From Hymenobacter armeniacus (lineage in GTDB: Bacteria; Bacteroidota; Bacteroidia; Cytophagales; Hymenobacteraceae), in contig NZ_JACXAC010000003.1 of assembly GCF_014699055.1 (NCBI RefSeq), positions 62,001-126,000 of the forward strand: a stretch of 64,000 nt of DNA, written 5' to 3'. Below, one piece after another: positions 15,289-26,300 of the stretch; within the stretch, counting starts at the first letter, position 1; each line of letters opens with the position of its first letter. Under the pieces are notes generated by a model. It was not told the DNA's origin. It made no database searches and saw only the letters and a program-made list of their open reading frames with translations. The position numbers and the translations under genes were made by a program.

Positions 15289-17535
15289 ATGAAATCTAAC
15301 TTCTTCCCACTACAATTCAGCTTTGACGAGTTTCACATCCAGCGCCTCCCTTATCAAAAGGAAGTACTAGACAGGTTACGACAGCAACACAACGCGACCC
15401 ACTCTTTTTTTCGTCGCGACGATTTTATCTACATCTCACCTGGCATTGAGGCTGCATCCAATTTGGGTGACGTAGTCAGACTAAGCGTCAGCAAGCACCC
15501 CGACGTCGTGGCTTCGTTGATTCGCCACATTTTCTTTCGGGCTATCAAAGACAAGGTACCTGACCTGCTGCCTTCTTTTCATCCGTTTACCTTCTCCGCA
15601 AAGCAGGATAAGTACGATTTGGCGTTGAACATGCTGCCGGAGCGGCTGCAAAATATCATCACCTACAAACGTATCACAGAAGTCCAACTGCGTTTCAACG
15701 AAACAGAAGAACAGCCACAGTTTGTGGCAGTAGTGAATCATCGGTACCAGTGGACCATTGACCGCACTTGTGAGCAGTTGGTGAACGAAGGCCTGGACAT
15801 ACTGGGCCTTGAAGTCAACAGTTCCACTTCGCCCGACTACTCGGACGGCATTGTAGCTCCCGAACTGACTTTGCTCGGCAGGGTAATGGCAGTAGAAGGC
15901 GACCATGCTACAGTGGGCACCAATCAAGGGCCCACCCAATACGCCCTGTCTGACCTGACCCTTTTCAAATCAAAGGAGAATATTATTTACTACCTCGGCT
16001 CACTGATAGGGGAAGGGAAGGCCGAGCAGATAGTGAACCACATCAAACAAGACGAATCACGACGACTGCAGCCTGATGTTGTGATGCGCGAGATTGAGGA
16101 GGTGGGCGCATGGCTAAGCCGCCTTACGTACCGGAATTTTGATTCGTTTTGCTTTACTATCGGAACTGATAATGCAATTCCGGGCCAAGCAGGTATTCGG
16201 TTAGAGGAGCCCAAACTCATCTTTGACGTTAGTGGCACCAACATCCACGCAACGCCCACTACCGGCCTCAACACCTTCGGGCCATACAGCCGCTCCACAT
16301 CATTCGACGTGAACTCGCCCAAGGTGCTGGTGGTGTTTCATCAGCGTAATGCAGGCCATTTTGCAGAGTTTTTGGCCCAGCTTAAGAGCGGGATTACGCA
16401 GCATGCCTATTTCGCTAATGGAATGGTGCGCAAGTACGGCCTGACGGCCATGGAATACCGCATTGCCGAATTAACGGATTACACCGTGCCGCAATATCTG
16501 GCTACCATCAATAAGCTGTTGCGCGCCGAAAACGGCTCGTTTGATATTGCCATCATCGAGACGTGCGAGGATTTCCGGCAATTACCGCCCGTGGATAACC
16601 CCTATTTTCAGGTGAAGTCCCTGCTGTATTCGCATGGCATTTCCACGCAGTTCGTCCGGGCTGATACCGCTCAGAAACCAACTTATAGCATCGACAGCAT
16701 CGCCCTGCAGATGTATGCTAAGTTGGGCGGTACGCCTTGGACGGTGCCCACTGGACCTAGTGTCGACCATGAGCTCGTGATTGGCATTGGTAGCTCCATT
16801 CTGCGCAGCAATCAATACGCAGGGGCGACGCAGGCACGAATCGTTGGCATCAGCACTTTCTTCTCGGCTGATGGCAAATACATCTCCAACCGCAGGACCC
16901 AGGATGTGCCCTATGATCAGTACTTTGACGAGCTACTGCATAACCTGAAGGTGTCAATTGACGAGATCTCCAATAATTACAGTTGGAGTTCAGGCGACCG
17001 CATCCGCATCATCTTCCATATTTTCAAACCCATCAAGCACATTGAGGCTGATGTGGTGGCAAGCCTGATGGCACAGTACCAAGAGTTTGACATCAAGTTC
17101 GCGTTTGTCACCTTTTCTGAATTTCATCCCTATGTCCTGTTCAATGAGAACGAGCGGGGAGAATTCGATGCCTACCGCAAGGTGTATAAAGGGACGCATG
17201 TACCTTGGCGGGGCTACAACGTGCTGCTGGACCCACGCTCTTGCCTCGTGCAGATGCTAGGTCCACGCGAGATGAAAACTTCACGTCATGGGGCATCACG
17301 GCCGGTGCTGGTGCGCATTCACCGCAGTTCTACCTTCGTCGACCTGACCTATGTGGTGCAGCAGGCCTTCAAGTTCACCCGCCTGTCTTTCCGCACCTTT
17401 TATCCCGCGCATTCGCCTGTTACGCTGCTTTACTCCAACATGCTGGCCCGGCAGCTAAAAGAATTACGGGGCATACCCGGGTGGAATTACGACGTAGCCA
17501 GCCGCCAGCTTCGGCACAAGAAATGGTTTCTTTAG
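15289..17535 (+). CDS. Catalytically inactive PIWI / prokaryotic Argonaute
   Basis: 748 aa from the ATG at 15289 (TTG at 15283 is an alternative). The C-terminal ~350 residues are MID-PIWI: QVKSLLYSHGISTQFV (guide 5'-end pocket region), ALQMYAKLGGTPWTV, then the PIWI core LVIGIGSSILRSN, RIRIIFHIFK and a typical end, RTFYPAHSPVTLLYSNMLARQLKELRGIPGW. The first catalytic Asp is replaced by G501 (IGIGSS), the third position reads F579 in HIFK, and the final His-type site is changed, so no slicer activity is expected. Length and the short PAZ-like region fit a long, inactive (long-B-like) pAgo. It should sense nucleic acid with a guide and trigger a partner. The next gene starts inside its 3' end. 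Confidence 0.75.
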   Translation: MKSNFFPLQFSFDEFHIQRLPYQKEVLDRLRQQHNATHSFFRRDDFIYISPGIEAASNLGDVVRLSVSKHPDVVASLIRHIFFRAIKDKVPDLLPSFHPFTFSAKQDKYDLALNMLPERLQNIITYKRITEVQLRFNETEEQPQFVAVVNHRYQWTIDRTCEQLVNEGLDILGLEVNSSTSPDYSDGIVAPELTLLGRVMAVEGDHATVGTNQGPTQYALSDLTLFKSKENIIYYLGSLIGEGKAEQIVNHIKQDESRRLQPDVVMREIEEVGAWLSRLTYRNFDSFCFTIGTDNAIPGQAGIRLEEPKLIFDVSGTNIHATPTTGLNTFGPYSRSTSFDVNSPKVLVVFHQRNAGHFAEFLAQLKSGITQHAYFANGMVRKYGLTAMEYRIAELTDYTVPQYLATINKLLRAENGSFDIAIIETCEDFRQLPPVDNPYFQVKSLLYSHGISTQFVRADTAQKPTYSIDSIALQMYAKLGGTPWTVPTGPSVDHELVIGIGSSILRSNQYAGATQARIVGISTFFSADGKYISNRRTQDVPYDQYFDELLHNLKVSIDEISNNYSWSSGDRIRIIFHIFKPIKHIEADVVASLMAQYQEFDIKFAFVTFSEFHPYVLFNENERGEFDAYRKVYKGTHVPWRGYNVLLDPRSCLVQMLGPREMKTSRHGASRPVLVRIHRSSTFVDLTYVVQQAFKFTRLSFRTFYPAHSPVTLLYSNMLARQLKELRGIPGWNYDVASRQLRHKKWFL

Positions 17536-18425
17536 AAGCAAAATCGGCCTATATGGCCCCGCTGTTGGAGAGCCCCATGCCCCGGTTTTTTGTGGATATA
17601 CTCTACGACGAGCCGGGTTTGCAGCCTCCCAAACTGCAATTGGCTGACTCTAACAGTTTGGCGTGCAATGTGCTGTGTTTTGTTCGCGATGCAGACGAGC
17701 TACCCTGCCGGGAGTTGTATCAGCAGTTGCAGGGACGTAAGCCGAATAAGGAGTCAGAATGGATTTACAACGATTACCTAGTGTTCTCCCTAGTGTGCGC
17801 CGTTAAGAAATTCACCCTGCCCAGCGAATGGATACGCCAATTGCTTGCCCTGCGTGCATCGCAGGACGAGGAGAAAAAGCGTCTGAATGCCACATTAGGT
17901 AACATTCTGGCGGGTAACCTCAACAATCGTGAGGATTATCACCAAGTGTCACTGGTCTACCAGATGCTTACCGGTGAACAGGTTCCCGACGAAACACGCC
18001 TGAATAAAATGTTTAATTTTCTATGGCGGCACCCATTCCCGTTTTTCACCTCTCCTTTCCTCAACCTGATTTCGCTGAAGGCACTGGAACTAGCTTTCAA
18101 TAGAAAAGGGCTACTGAACCCCGAACAGTTTTTTGCTGCGGAGCAGTTTACTGAACGCTTTTTGCACCGCACTCGAAGCTTAGCTTCCCTCGTAGTAACA
18201 GTACTGGTTTTAGGGCTGGTATTAAGCTTGGCTATCGCTACTGTACGCTATCCAACTAATGGATGGGTGAAACTGGGCCTGTTGTTAACATCTGCATTCG
18301 GGGTAGACGTTTTGGCGTCATTTTCAGGCCTACGTGACAAGCTGCGTGACATGGCGACTAAGGCCTTACGACGCGCCTTTGGATATTCTCCTCCAACGTC
18401 CAGCTCTACTAAATCTGAAAAATAG
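17523..18425 (+). CDS. Two-helix membrane protein coupled to the PIWI gene
   Basis: 300 aa. The ATG at 17523 lies inside the end of the PIWI gene (13-bp overlap), so translation is coupled; the much longer upstream-open frame is an artefact of overlap. Residues ~1-215 are soluble and helical (MPRFFVDILYDEPGLQPPKLQL, DYHQVSLVYQMLTGEQVPDETRLNKM). Near the C-terminus are two hydrophobic segments, LASLVVTVLVLGLVLSLAIA and KLGLLLTSAFGVDVLAS, then a basic tail. Inactive long pAgos are known to be paired with effectors that include transmembrane proteins (BPAM-type), and the archaeal SiAgo works with membrane effector Aga2. This protein is therefore a candidate abortive-infection effector that damages the membrane; sequence homology to those effectors is not shown. 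Confidence 0.65.
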   Translation: MVSLEAKSAYMAPLLESPMPRFFVDILYDEPGLQPPKLQLADSNSLACNVLCFVRDADELPCRELYQQLQGRKPNKESEWIYNDYLVFSLVCAVKKFTLPSEWIRQLLALRASQDEEKKRLNATLGNILAGNLNNREDYHQVSLVYQMLTGEQVPDETRLNKMFNFLWRHPFPFFTSPFLNLISLKALELAFNRKGLLNPEQFFAAEQFTERFLHRTRSLASLVVTVLVLGLVLSLAIATVRYPTNGWVKLGLLLTSAFGVDVLASFSGLRDKLRDMATKALRRAFGYSPPTSSSTKSEK

Positions 18426-18632
18426 TCCCCTTACAATTTTTAAGCCTTTTGCGCACTCCTTAAAGCTTGGACTATAAGTTAGGGTTACACAGGACAGGAC
18501 AAAAGGGTGAAAGCCTCTTATGGCAAAGAGGAAACTAGTCTTGTTAATCCGAAGGCTTGGTGTTTTATTTTTTATGTCCAAAAATTACAACAAGAAGCAA
18601 TTTTTCTTACCGAGTCCGTCAACCTGCTGATT

Positions 18633-21600
18633 ATGTCCGATCAACCATTTTTTAGTGACCTGCACCACGTGGCTTATTTGCGCAAGCGTCTCTGGATGCG
18701 TCGTACCACCGGTCGGGCCGCTGTGATGATTGGCGCAGGATTCAGCCGCAACGGTGTCCCGCAGGTTGCCGGGGCGCGGCCCTTTCCACTCTGGAGGCAA
18801 CTCGTCGAGCTGATGTTTGACGGTCTGCGCCCGGGGCATCCGGACCCAGTCGAGCGAAATAAACTTATCGACCAAGCAGCATCGGGAACCGGGGCACTCA
18901 CGATGGCTCTGGAATACGAAGCTACATTCGGCCGCTCAGCTCTCGACAACCTCATCATTGGGGCTATACCCAACGACGAACATAGCCCAGGTGAACTGCA
19001 CCGAAAGTTACTTAGCCTTCCTTGGGCCGATATATTTACCGTCAATTACGACACACTACTCGAACGAACTAGGGCTCAGGTGTATAACCGACGTTATGAG
19101 GTGGTCGTTCACCTCTCCGATCTGCCCACAACTACGCAGCCGCGTATTATCAAGCTGCACGGCAGCCTGCCTGCCACGAAACCCTTTATCATCACGGAAG
19201 AGGACTTTCGGCGCTATCCCCGGCAGTTTGCACCTTTCGTCAATACGGTGCAGCAGGGCATGATGGAAAATGATTTTGTGTTGTTAGGGTTTTCCGGCGA
19301 CGATCCAAATTTCCTGGCTTGGCTTGGCTGGATCCGGGATGAACTACTTACCGTGCGGCCGCAGGTGTATTTGTGTGGGGTACTGGACTTAACCACTGCC
19401 CAGCGCTTGGTACTTGAAAAGCGAGGGGTAACGCCTATCGATCTGGGTACCTTGTTTACAGCTGCTGCCTACCCTGATAATGGGGGGCAGCGGCGAAGCG
19501 ACGCCATTCAATGGTTTTTGGAGTCACTCGAAAACGGGCGAGGCGCTCTGGTACCTCTTTCGTGGCCCCACTTCCCCCACTTGGACGAGGCAGGAGTTTC
19601 GCCTAAATCACCGAAAATCGGTCCGGCACAAATAAGCGTGCTTGCTCCGGAACTGCCGGGCTACGAAGTAGAAGACTGGATGTTGAAGGCTGACACAACT
19701 GAGGCACGGAATGCATGCTTACGTGCATTGCTGGACCGCTGGGAACTCAACCGGGGGGCATACCCGGGTTGGCTGGTGTTGCCCAGGGCTAACAGGGAAT
19801 CGTTGATAAGTCGCACAGAGAATTGGCGCAGCCCCCTCATTAAATGGATTGCTGATTTGCCCTTGGCTCAGCAACTGCGGCCGTTGGCGGAACTGGCTTG
19901 GCGAATGGAGAAGGGTCTTTTGGTTTTTGAATCCAAGACAGAGGTAAAGCTGTTCCGGAAATTCGTAAAACAAGTGCCCATTCCAGGTAAGCCGGCGGAG
20001 CGCGACTACTGGGCAACGGTAGCCTTTTTCCTGCTACGGCAGATGCGTTATGATTATGACCACAAGTCCTTTATGGAATTGCTGGCGCATCTGGAACCAT
20101 TGACTGCAGCAGCGCCAAGCTACCGCGCCTGGCGCTGCTGGGAAGCTGCTTCGGAACGTCTGGAACATATGGATGCTGACAGTGCCCGAACCTGGCTTAA
20201 CCGCTGGCCGGACGTGCAGGATAATCCTGCCTGGGACCTGCGCCGGGCTGGTTTATGGGCTGAGCTGGATGAACTGGACACGGCAGAACGATACGCTGCT
20301 CAGGCCCTGACTTCAGCCCGGGCTCGTCAGCCGGCAGGCCGGATACGCATCGACATGCTATCGGTGGAGGAAGCCGCCACGTGGCGGCTCACGCAGATTC
20401 GCGAAGAGAAAGAATTTCGTAATCTAAGTGAGGAGCCCAGAGAAAACCGGCCCCGGGTAAGTCCGGACGAATGGGACCGGCAGTTGCTGTTCAAAGAATA
20501 CAATTGCGCCTCAGACGAAGTAGGAGACTTGTACGATATCATCAAGGGCCCTGTACCGGAATTTCAACCAGCGGCCTATGAGGAAATCGCACCGCACACG
20601 GGTCGGCGCAGCTATGGGCGTCGAATGGCCACCATGTTTAGCGTGAAGTGGGTGCAGCCGGCTCTTGACATTCCGGCCATTTTCGAGGAGAGCGGGCAAC
20701 CCATGCGTTTGGGGTTCGGTTCCTACAAGGAACTGGCTGCGGCGGTGCGTTGGATTTTTGATGTGGCCCCATTGCGCGCGCTGGGCGTGATGGTCCGGAC
20801 GCGCAATAATGAGCTGTTGGACGTTTTCCTGGACCCTGCCCGCGTTGCCGAAATAGAAGAGGATAGCCTGCTGGCTTTGTTGGAACCGGCAATGCATACT
20901 TTGGAAGCTTCTTTGTCCACCGATGAAAGGAATCATAGTGACCGTGAGCGTGACAATGTAAAGCTGGCCCTGCGCTTAGTTGGGCGCGGCGCGTTTCGGT
21001 TAAATGAAGAAGCAAGAGCAAGGGCGCTTCAGCTTGCTATTCGCGTATGGGCTGTCTGGCCACGCGGCCTGACCAACCGCCCCAGCCACGACTGGCAGCT
21101 GTATTCAGAATTTACGGCAGGGATAATAGGTAGCCTGACAAAAGCCACAGTACTGGAGGTTTTGCCGGGCCTGTTGCTGACCGCCCCGGAACCGGAGTTC
21201 ACTGCGGGGCCTTTTGAGCGCATTGACCCCGATTTACTGCCGCTGCGACAGTCGCCAGAGCATGTACGGTCCAGTATTACCACGCTCCTGACCTGGCTTG
21301 ATGGCAACAAAATACACCGGCGGGCAGCCATTCGTCGACTCTTTTTCCTGAACAGTCTGGGCTGGCTCGCAATGGATGAGCAGCAGCAGTTCGCACGGGC
21401 CCTGTGGGCGCCGGTGGTCGAGAAGGGCATTCCTCAGATGGACAATGTTCCGCGTGCTTGGCGTCTGCTAACATTACCGGCACCGGAGGGTATCTCCGCA
21501 ACGGAACGGGTGAAACAGTATCTCTTGGGTTTCACGAGTAGAAAGGCACCTACTGACCAAGCCTTACTGGGAGCTTTCGTGATAAGGAACGAACGGGAAT

Positions 21601-22583
21601 TACGATACTTCCTGAACAATACTGCCTTGTCAACCGCCTCTGGTTTTGACGAGCTGCCGCCCCGCTACCATGTTCCGCAACAGTGGATCCAATGGTCGAA
21701 GTCGGAAGCTCTGTTGATGCTGCAAACCGTTATTGATTACTTCGAGCTCGTTAAAACAGACCTGCTTGAAATCGAAGCCCAATACCGGGGTAAGCGACCA
21801 AGCCGCTCCAATGTATCGGGGTTTGATTTTGACAGTATAAGCCTGTTTTTGCGCCGGGTGGTACTACCTGCCTTGACCATTGAGGATGAGGAAGTATTGC
21901 TGCGAATTGAAAAGTTTATTCTCGAACTCCTAGAAACGCGCATGGCGGGACGGGCGGCTCTACCGGCCCTGTTGGCAAAACTCGCCGAGCCCGAAGCGAA
22001 GCGCGAAGAATATACGAGTCTGATACGTCTGGGGCTGCTTAGCTATACCAATGCGGATGCCGTGGCCGACGGCGCCGAAGCGGTTTACTGCTGGGTGGCC
22101 AGCGTGGTTAACCATGCGCTTGATTCGCCTTATCATCCTCTTCTAAGTGAATTATTGCTTCGACTCAGAATGCGAGGACTACCTAATACCACGAGTGTGG
22201 CCCAGTGGGTCCTGCGCCTGCTAAATGATGCACCGAATGTGCTATGGCCGAAGTATGCGGAACCATTAAGCCTAGCTTTACTGACGCTGCTGGACGAGAC
22301 TAACGAACCAACTTGGATAGATCGGCTTTTAGCGCGTCGGCCCACCGAACGGGAGCAATTATTTCAGCGTCCTACTTTATTGGCGCAAGCCGCCGAAATG
22401 GCGGGCTTGATTTCGGTATTCAACCGGAAGCATCCGGTTGAAGTGGCCGTTGTTATGCTGGCCAAGTGGAAAGAGCGTATCGCTACGTCTCCATATCCTG
22501 ATGTTAAGCGTGCTTGGGAAAAAGGGCGACAGAATTCGAGTACCGACAGGAAACCACCAAAGGGCCGCAAATTTGCTAGTTGA
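18633..22583 (+). CDS. Large SIR2-domain defence protein
   Basis: 1316 aa from the ATG at 18633. The N-terminal ~300 residues are a SIR2-like NAD-binding fold: VMIGAGFSRNG (residues 31-41), FTVNYDTLLE with N138 and D140, RIIKLHGSLP with H176 as the expected catalytic His, and LLGFSGDDPNF. The remaining ~1000 residues are helical, Leu/Trp-rich repeats without a recognisable ATPase. This layout resembles defence-associated sirtuins (DSR1/DSR2 type), in which the C-terminal part senses a phage protein and the SIR2 part depletes NAD+. It starts 207 bp after the membrane-protein gene, so it may be a separate unit or a second effector for the PIWI protein. Confidence 0.75.
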   Translation: MSDQPFFSDLHHVAYLRKRLWMRRTTGRAAVMIGAGFSRNGVPQVAGARPFPLWRQLVELMFDGLRPGHPDPVERNKLIDQAASGTGALTMALEYEATFGRSALDNLIIGAIPNDEHSPGELHRKLLSLPWADIFTVNYDTLLERTRAQVYNRRYEVVVHLSDLPTTTQPRIIKLHGSLPATKPFIITEEDFRRYPRQFAPFVNTVQQGMMENDFVLLGFSGDDPNFLAWLGWIRDELLTVRPQVYLCGVLDLTTAQRLVLEKRGVTPIDLGTLFTAAAYPDNGGQRRSDAIQWFLESLENGRGALVPLSWPHFPHLDEAGVSPKSPKIGPAQISVLAPELPGYEVEDWMLKADTTEARNACLRALLDRWELNRGAYPGWLVLPRANRESLISRTENWRSPLIKWIADLPLAQQLRPLAELAWRMEKGLLVFESKTEVKLFRKFVKQVPIPGKPAERDYWATVAFFLLRQMRYDYDHKSFMELLAHLEPLTAAAPSYRAWRCWEAASERLEHMDADSARTWLNRWPDVQDNPAWDLRRAGLWAELDELDTAERYAAQALTSARARQPAGRIRIDMLSVEEAATWRLTQIREEKEFRNLSEEPRENRPRVSPDEWDRQLLFKEYNCASDEVGDLYDIIKGPVPEFQPAAYEEIAPHTGRRSYGRRMATMFSVKWVQPALDIPAIFEESGQPMRLGFGSYKELAAAVRWIFDVAPLRALGVMVRTRNNELLDVFLDPARVAEIEEDSLLALLEPAMHTLEASLSTDERNHSDRERDNVKLALRLVGRGAFRLNEEARARALQLAIRVWAVWPRGLTNRPSHDWQLYSEFTAGIIGSLTKATVLEVLPGLLLTAPEPEFTAGPFERIDPDLLPLRQSPEHVRSSITTLLTWLDGNKIHRRAAIRRLFFLNSLGWLAMDEQQQFARALWAPVVEKGIPQMDNVPRAWRLLTLPAPEGISATERVKQYLLGFTSRKAPTDQALLGAFVIRNERELRYFLNNTALSTASGFDELPPRYHVPQQWIQWSKSEALLMLQTVIDYFELVKTDLLEIEAQYRGKRPSRSNVSGFDFDSISLFLRRVVLPALTIEDEEVLLRIEKFILELLETRMAGRAALPALLAKLAEPEAKREEYTSLIRLGLLSYTNADAVADGAEAVYCWVASVVNHALDSPYHPLLSELLLRLRMRGLPNTTSVAQWVLRLLNDAPNVLWPKYAEPLSLALLTLLDETNEPTWIDRLLARRPTEREQLFQRPTLLAQAAEMAGLISVFNRKHPVEVAVVMLAKWKERIATSPYPDVKRAWEKGRQNSSTDRKPPKGRKFAS

Positions 22584-23352
22584 ATGACTCAATGATTAAG
22601 CTTCCATTTTTAAGTAGTCAAGGACGGTTAGTGAGGTGAAGGGCAGTGGCGGCTAGAGGTTACGAGCGGTTTTCTTTCCGCTTCAGGTAGTCACACAGGC
22701 ACACGATGTGAGTGCGGTCGGGGCTGCGCCCCCGCTTAGGCATCGCATTGGTAGCAGTCGGCTTCCAGATTAGCGTAGGGCTTCTCAAAGTAAAACCGTT
22801 CACCCTACAGGCAGCCATTGACGTGCAGCACCGGTCCCACGATCCCGGAATCTCGTTGGGAGAGGGGGCGGGAGTGCATGCGATAAAATTTCTGCTTGCG
22901 CTGCTCTAGGTGTGCCCGTTCTTCGGCCGACTTGGTGGCCAGTTCGGTTTGCCGCTTCGCCCTCACTGCTTTCTGCGCTTCCCTACGCAGGTGCGACTCG
23001 TTTTGGCGCTCCAGCTCGGGTAGGCACAGCTCGAAATAGCGGTCGCTACATTGGTCGCCGCCCAAGAGTTGCCAAAGCCGGTAGAGAGCGTAGGAGAACT
23101 GCTGAAGAAAGCGGAATAGAAGTGTCGCCAGCCACGATTGCAAATATTCAATACGAATCGGCAGCATACAATGTATATTTAAAATCCAGCTAATTGAATA
23201 GGTTGGCAAGTCATAGGTGGGTTGCCGAATAAAAGGCAGTTCGCGATGTAACAGGATATCTACAGCACGTTACTTTCTGCAAGCACATGGCTTTTCTATC
23301 AGTTGGTTATTAGTGTTATTTAGGGGAAATACAATCTTTTCCGTGTAGTGTA
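22584..23352. other. 769-bp stretch with possible decayed minus-strand coding DNA
   Basis: On the minus strand a 134-codon frame (22805-23209) is followed after its stop by an in-frame stretch reading ERFYFEKPYANLEADCYQC, then a one-base-shifted ATG frame (MPKRGRSPDRTHIVCLC) ending near 22670. Successive short coding-like pieces in changing frames suggest a degraded gene. Nothing else is seen. Confidence 0.35.
22805..23209 (-). CDS. Possible small coiled-coil protein or gene remnant
   Basis: 134 aa; an internal ATG at 23167 would give 120 aa. The middle is hydrophobic-aromatic (WLATLLFRFLQQFSYALYRLWQLL), followed by a highly charged predicted coiled coil (ESHLRREAQKAVRAKRQTELATKSAEERAHLEQRKQKF). 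No family recognised. It may be a remnant, because coding-like sequence continues past its stop. Confidence 0.25.
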   Translation of the reverse strand: MPTYSISWILNIHCMLPIRIEYLQSWLATLLFRFLQQFSYALYRLWQLLGGDQCSDRYFELCLPELERQNESHLRREAQKAVRAKRQTELATKSAEERAHLEQRKQKFYRMHSRPLSQRDSGIVGPVLHVNGCL

Positions 23353-26300
23353 ATGACAATCGGCCGCAACGACCCCTGCCCCTGTGAAAGCGGCAAAAAA
23401 TATAAGAAGTGCTGCTTGAACAAGGCTTTTCCCCTTACCCCAGTGCTTACCCTACCAGAACAGTATAATTCGCTGGACCTGCTGCAAACCAGCATTGCGC
23501 TGGCAATACTGCCTGAAAATCACGGTAAAATATTGCGGCTAGAAGTACTGATTAACAGTATTCTGGCCCATTTTGATGCTAGCCAGCCTATAGCACCCGA
23601 GGCGGCGGTACGGCAATTTCTGGCGAACGAGTATGGCTCTTATGACGAGGAGGATGTGCTGACGACTCCCTTTACGGACGTAGTGCCCTTCTTTGGCGGC
23701 GACTATCTGGTGCTGCCAGGCGCAACCGAAGGAGGTAGCTATGTGCTGAACAACCTTATTACAGCAATTTTTCATTGGAACCCTGACCGGCTGCCGACTT
23801 CCTTCCAGCACAACTGTCGCGTGGCGGTGCAGTTTCTGTTGCGGCTATCGCAACTGGTTATAAGTCGATTGCAGTACACTCGTTACCAAACAGGTAGCAC
23901 GGAACATGACGAGGTTGCATGGCCGGAAGCGGACCGCCTGCAGCAGGCCCGAGAAGCCGTGCTAATCAGCGAGGATGATATGCGGGCGCTGCTCGCACCC
24001 GATGGACTTGCGCCCAGCGTACCGGCTGTTTTCAGCGCCACAGTCGCAGTGTTTCAAGCAGCCATAGCGGCGGGTCAGAATCCATTGCTGCAAAAGCCCT
24101 TGCTTCGTCTGGCTAGCGACTATATGGTGGTATCGCCCCTGTCCATTTGCCACATCCTGACTGAATTCATCTGGGCGCAAGCTCGCCGCTACGACTGCGT
24201 AGCTGAACTCAATAGGAACTATCAGCAGGTGGTTTGGCGTGCCGTGCACCAGCAACTGACGCATATGGGTTTTCGCTACGAAGACATGAGTGCGCAACTG
24301 CCAGCCATCAGCCCCAACACTTTTCGCGGAGTCTACCGGTTTGATACGGACAAGCTAGCCTACGCGCATCTGGCGTACAGCTCCCGCTCCGGTGAGCGAG
24401 TCGACTTAACGACTGCTACAGAAGATGAGGGAGCGGAACGGCAAGCGATTGTGGCCGCCCTGCTGGCCTTGCCCCAATACACGGGTCACCAAGTGCTCGA
24501 CTTCCTATTCGCTTCCCTTGACGGCAGTGATTTAATGCTGCCGCTGCGTGCTGTTCCCGGCACTTACCCGCTGGTCATCTCAACGCACGAGGTGGCCACA
24601 TTATACACGATGGGCGAGGCGGAAGCGCTGGATTTATGGAAGTTCGCGATGGCAGAGCACGAGCGGCAGACGGCTAGTCCGCTGCCCGCGTTTCATACGT
24701 CGCTGCTGGACAATTTCAAGTTTTACCGCCAGCATGACGACTCTTTCTATGTTTCTGACGAAACGCGGCCGAACTACCTCTTTATCCCGCCAGGCTATGC
24801 CGCTGATTGGTTGACCCGGGCCAAGCAGCAGACGGACGAGCATTCGGCTTTAGTTACCGCGCACGGCCCTTACGCTGGCGCGACTTTAGTGGTGCAGCGC
24901 TACGGTACATTCGGGTCAACTTACGCAAGTTCGGAGGATGCGCTGCGTAGTGAGTTACGCTTCCTGGTGGATGGCTTTGCGCAGCCGGTGTGGGTGGAAA
25001 CGACTTCGATAAGCCCTGCAGCTGGGTCGCAACTGCGCCACTCCCTATTTGAGCTGACCGACGCGATTGCCTACTGGTTGGACCAGGTGCGCGATGACTT
25101 ACGGCCCTATTTGGCGCATGAGCAACTGCCCAGCATTCATGTAGTGTTTGAATGCCAGCCAGTGGCAGCTTTCGAGGCGGAACATCCCAGCCTGGAGCGG
25201 GTGGCTGACTTGGCCAGCTATTTTCAAACGGGAGCGGCCGCCGAAGAGGCCCGGCTGCTTATTCCCGCTGAACTGATCGCATACCTCTACGGGGCGGATA
25301 ACGCGGGAGAGCAGGTACTGGTCGAGCATCTGCTGGTCGCCCTAAGTAAGCTACTGGTGGAAAATGGACTGCCTGCTATTCCGGTGGATGCCCAGCAGGC
25401 GATGCTGGCTATGCACGTGCCCTTAGGCCAGAAAAAGAAGATATTGCTGCTGAACTCGGCGGACAACCTGCTGCTAGACCCGCGAGACCTCGTAGCCAAG
25501 CGCACCGTGCAGGAATACGATACCGGCCGCGTACTTGATGCGCTGGTGCCCGCCCTAGAGGCGCAGGGGCTATGCCCTCCGGTGGGGGACATAGAGGACC
25601 AGGACGCAAAGGAAAAACTGACCCGTGACGTGGTGATGCGGGTGCTGCTGCCACAGCTGAGCCGCACCATTGCCCGCTATGACCAGCGAGACCTGCTTGG
25701 TAAGCTGCTGGCCCTTAATGAGCGGTTGATTCACGACCGGGAGTTTCTGCGGGTGCAAACACCCTCCCGCATCGCCTGCTTCGTGGAGATAGCCCAACAG
25801 GTGGCCGACGTAAAGGAAAGCCTGAACGCCTCCAGTCGCACGAGCGTGGCCGTGCGGTGCCTGATTGAGCATATCAGCGCGGAGCAGATGCTGACGGGTA
25901 TTCCAGCTAGCACCACCGAAAGGGATGAGTTAGTGGCCCTGATGGACCAGATAATTGCCTGGGGTTCGCTGGGCGACCAGCTCAAGCACCGTCTGTTCGA
26001 TACCAAAATAGGTATCTTGCCCACCTACCGCATCGGCACCGAGAAAACATTCAGTAATGATGTACTGGACCCGTACTACACGGCTAAAACGCACGAGGAC
26101 GTAATAGACGCGGTGCGGTACTACGAGCAAGTATTTCCGCAGCAGCAGCAGCAAACCGGGGAAGCTACGCCGGCGGCCCTCGACCGGGCATTCACGCAGG
26201 ACTATGCAATTTCGTTTACCAGAATCTGCGAATTCATCGAGGCGCTGGTGCGCGTAGCGCTCGAGGCGGAACAGAGCGTGGTGGCACTGCCCAAGTCAGC

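Noticed and set aside
17205-17522. Upstream extension of the membrane-protein frame inside the PIWI gene
   Set aside because: It translates PIWI coding sequence in another frame; the ATG at 17523 gives the natural overlapped start.
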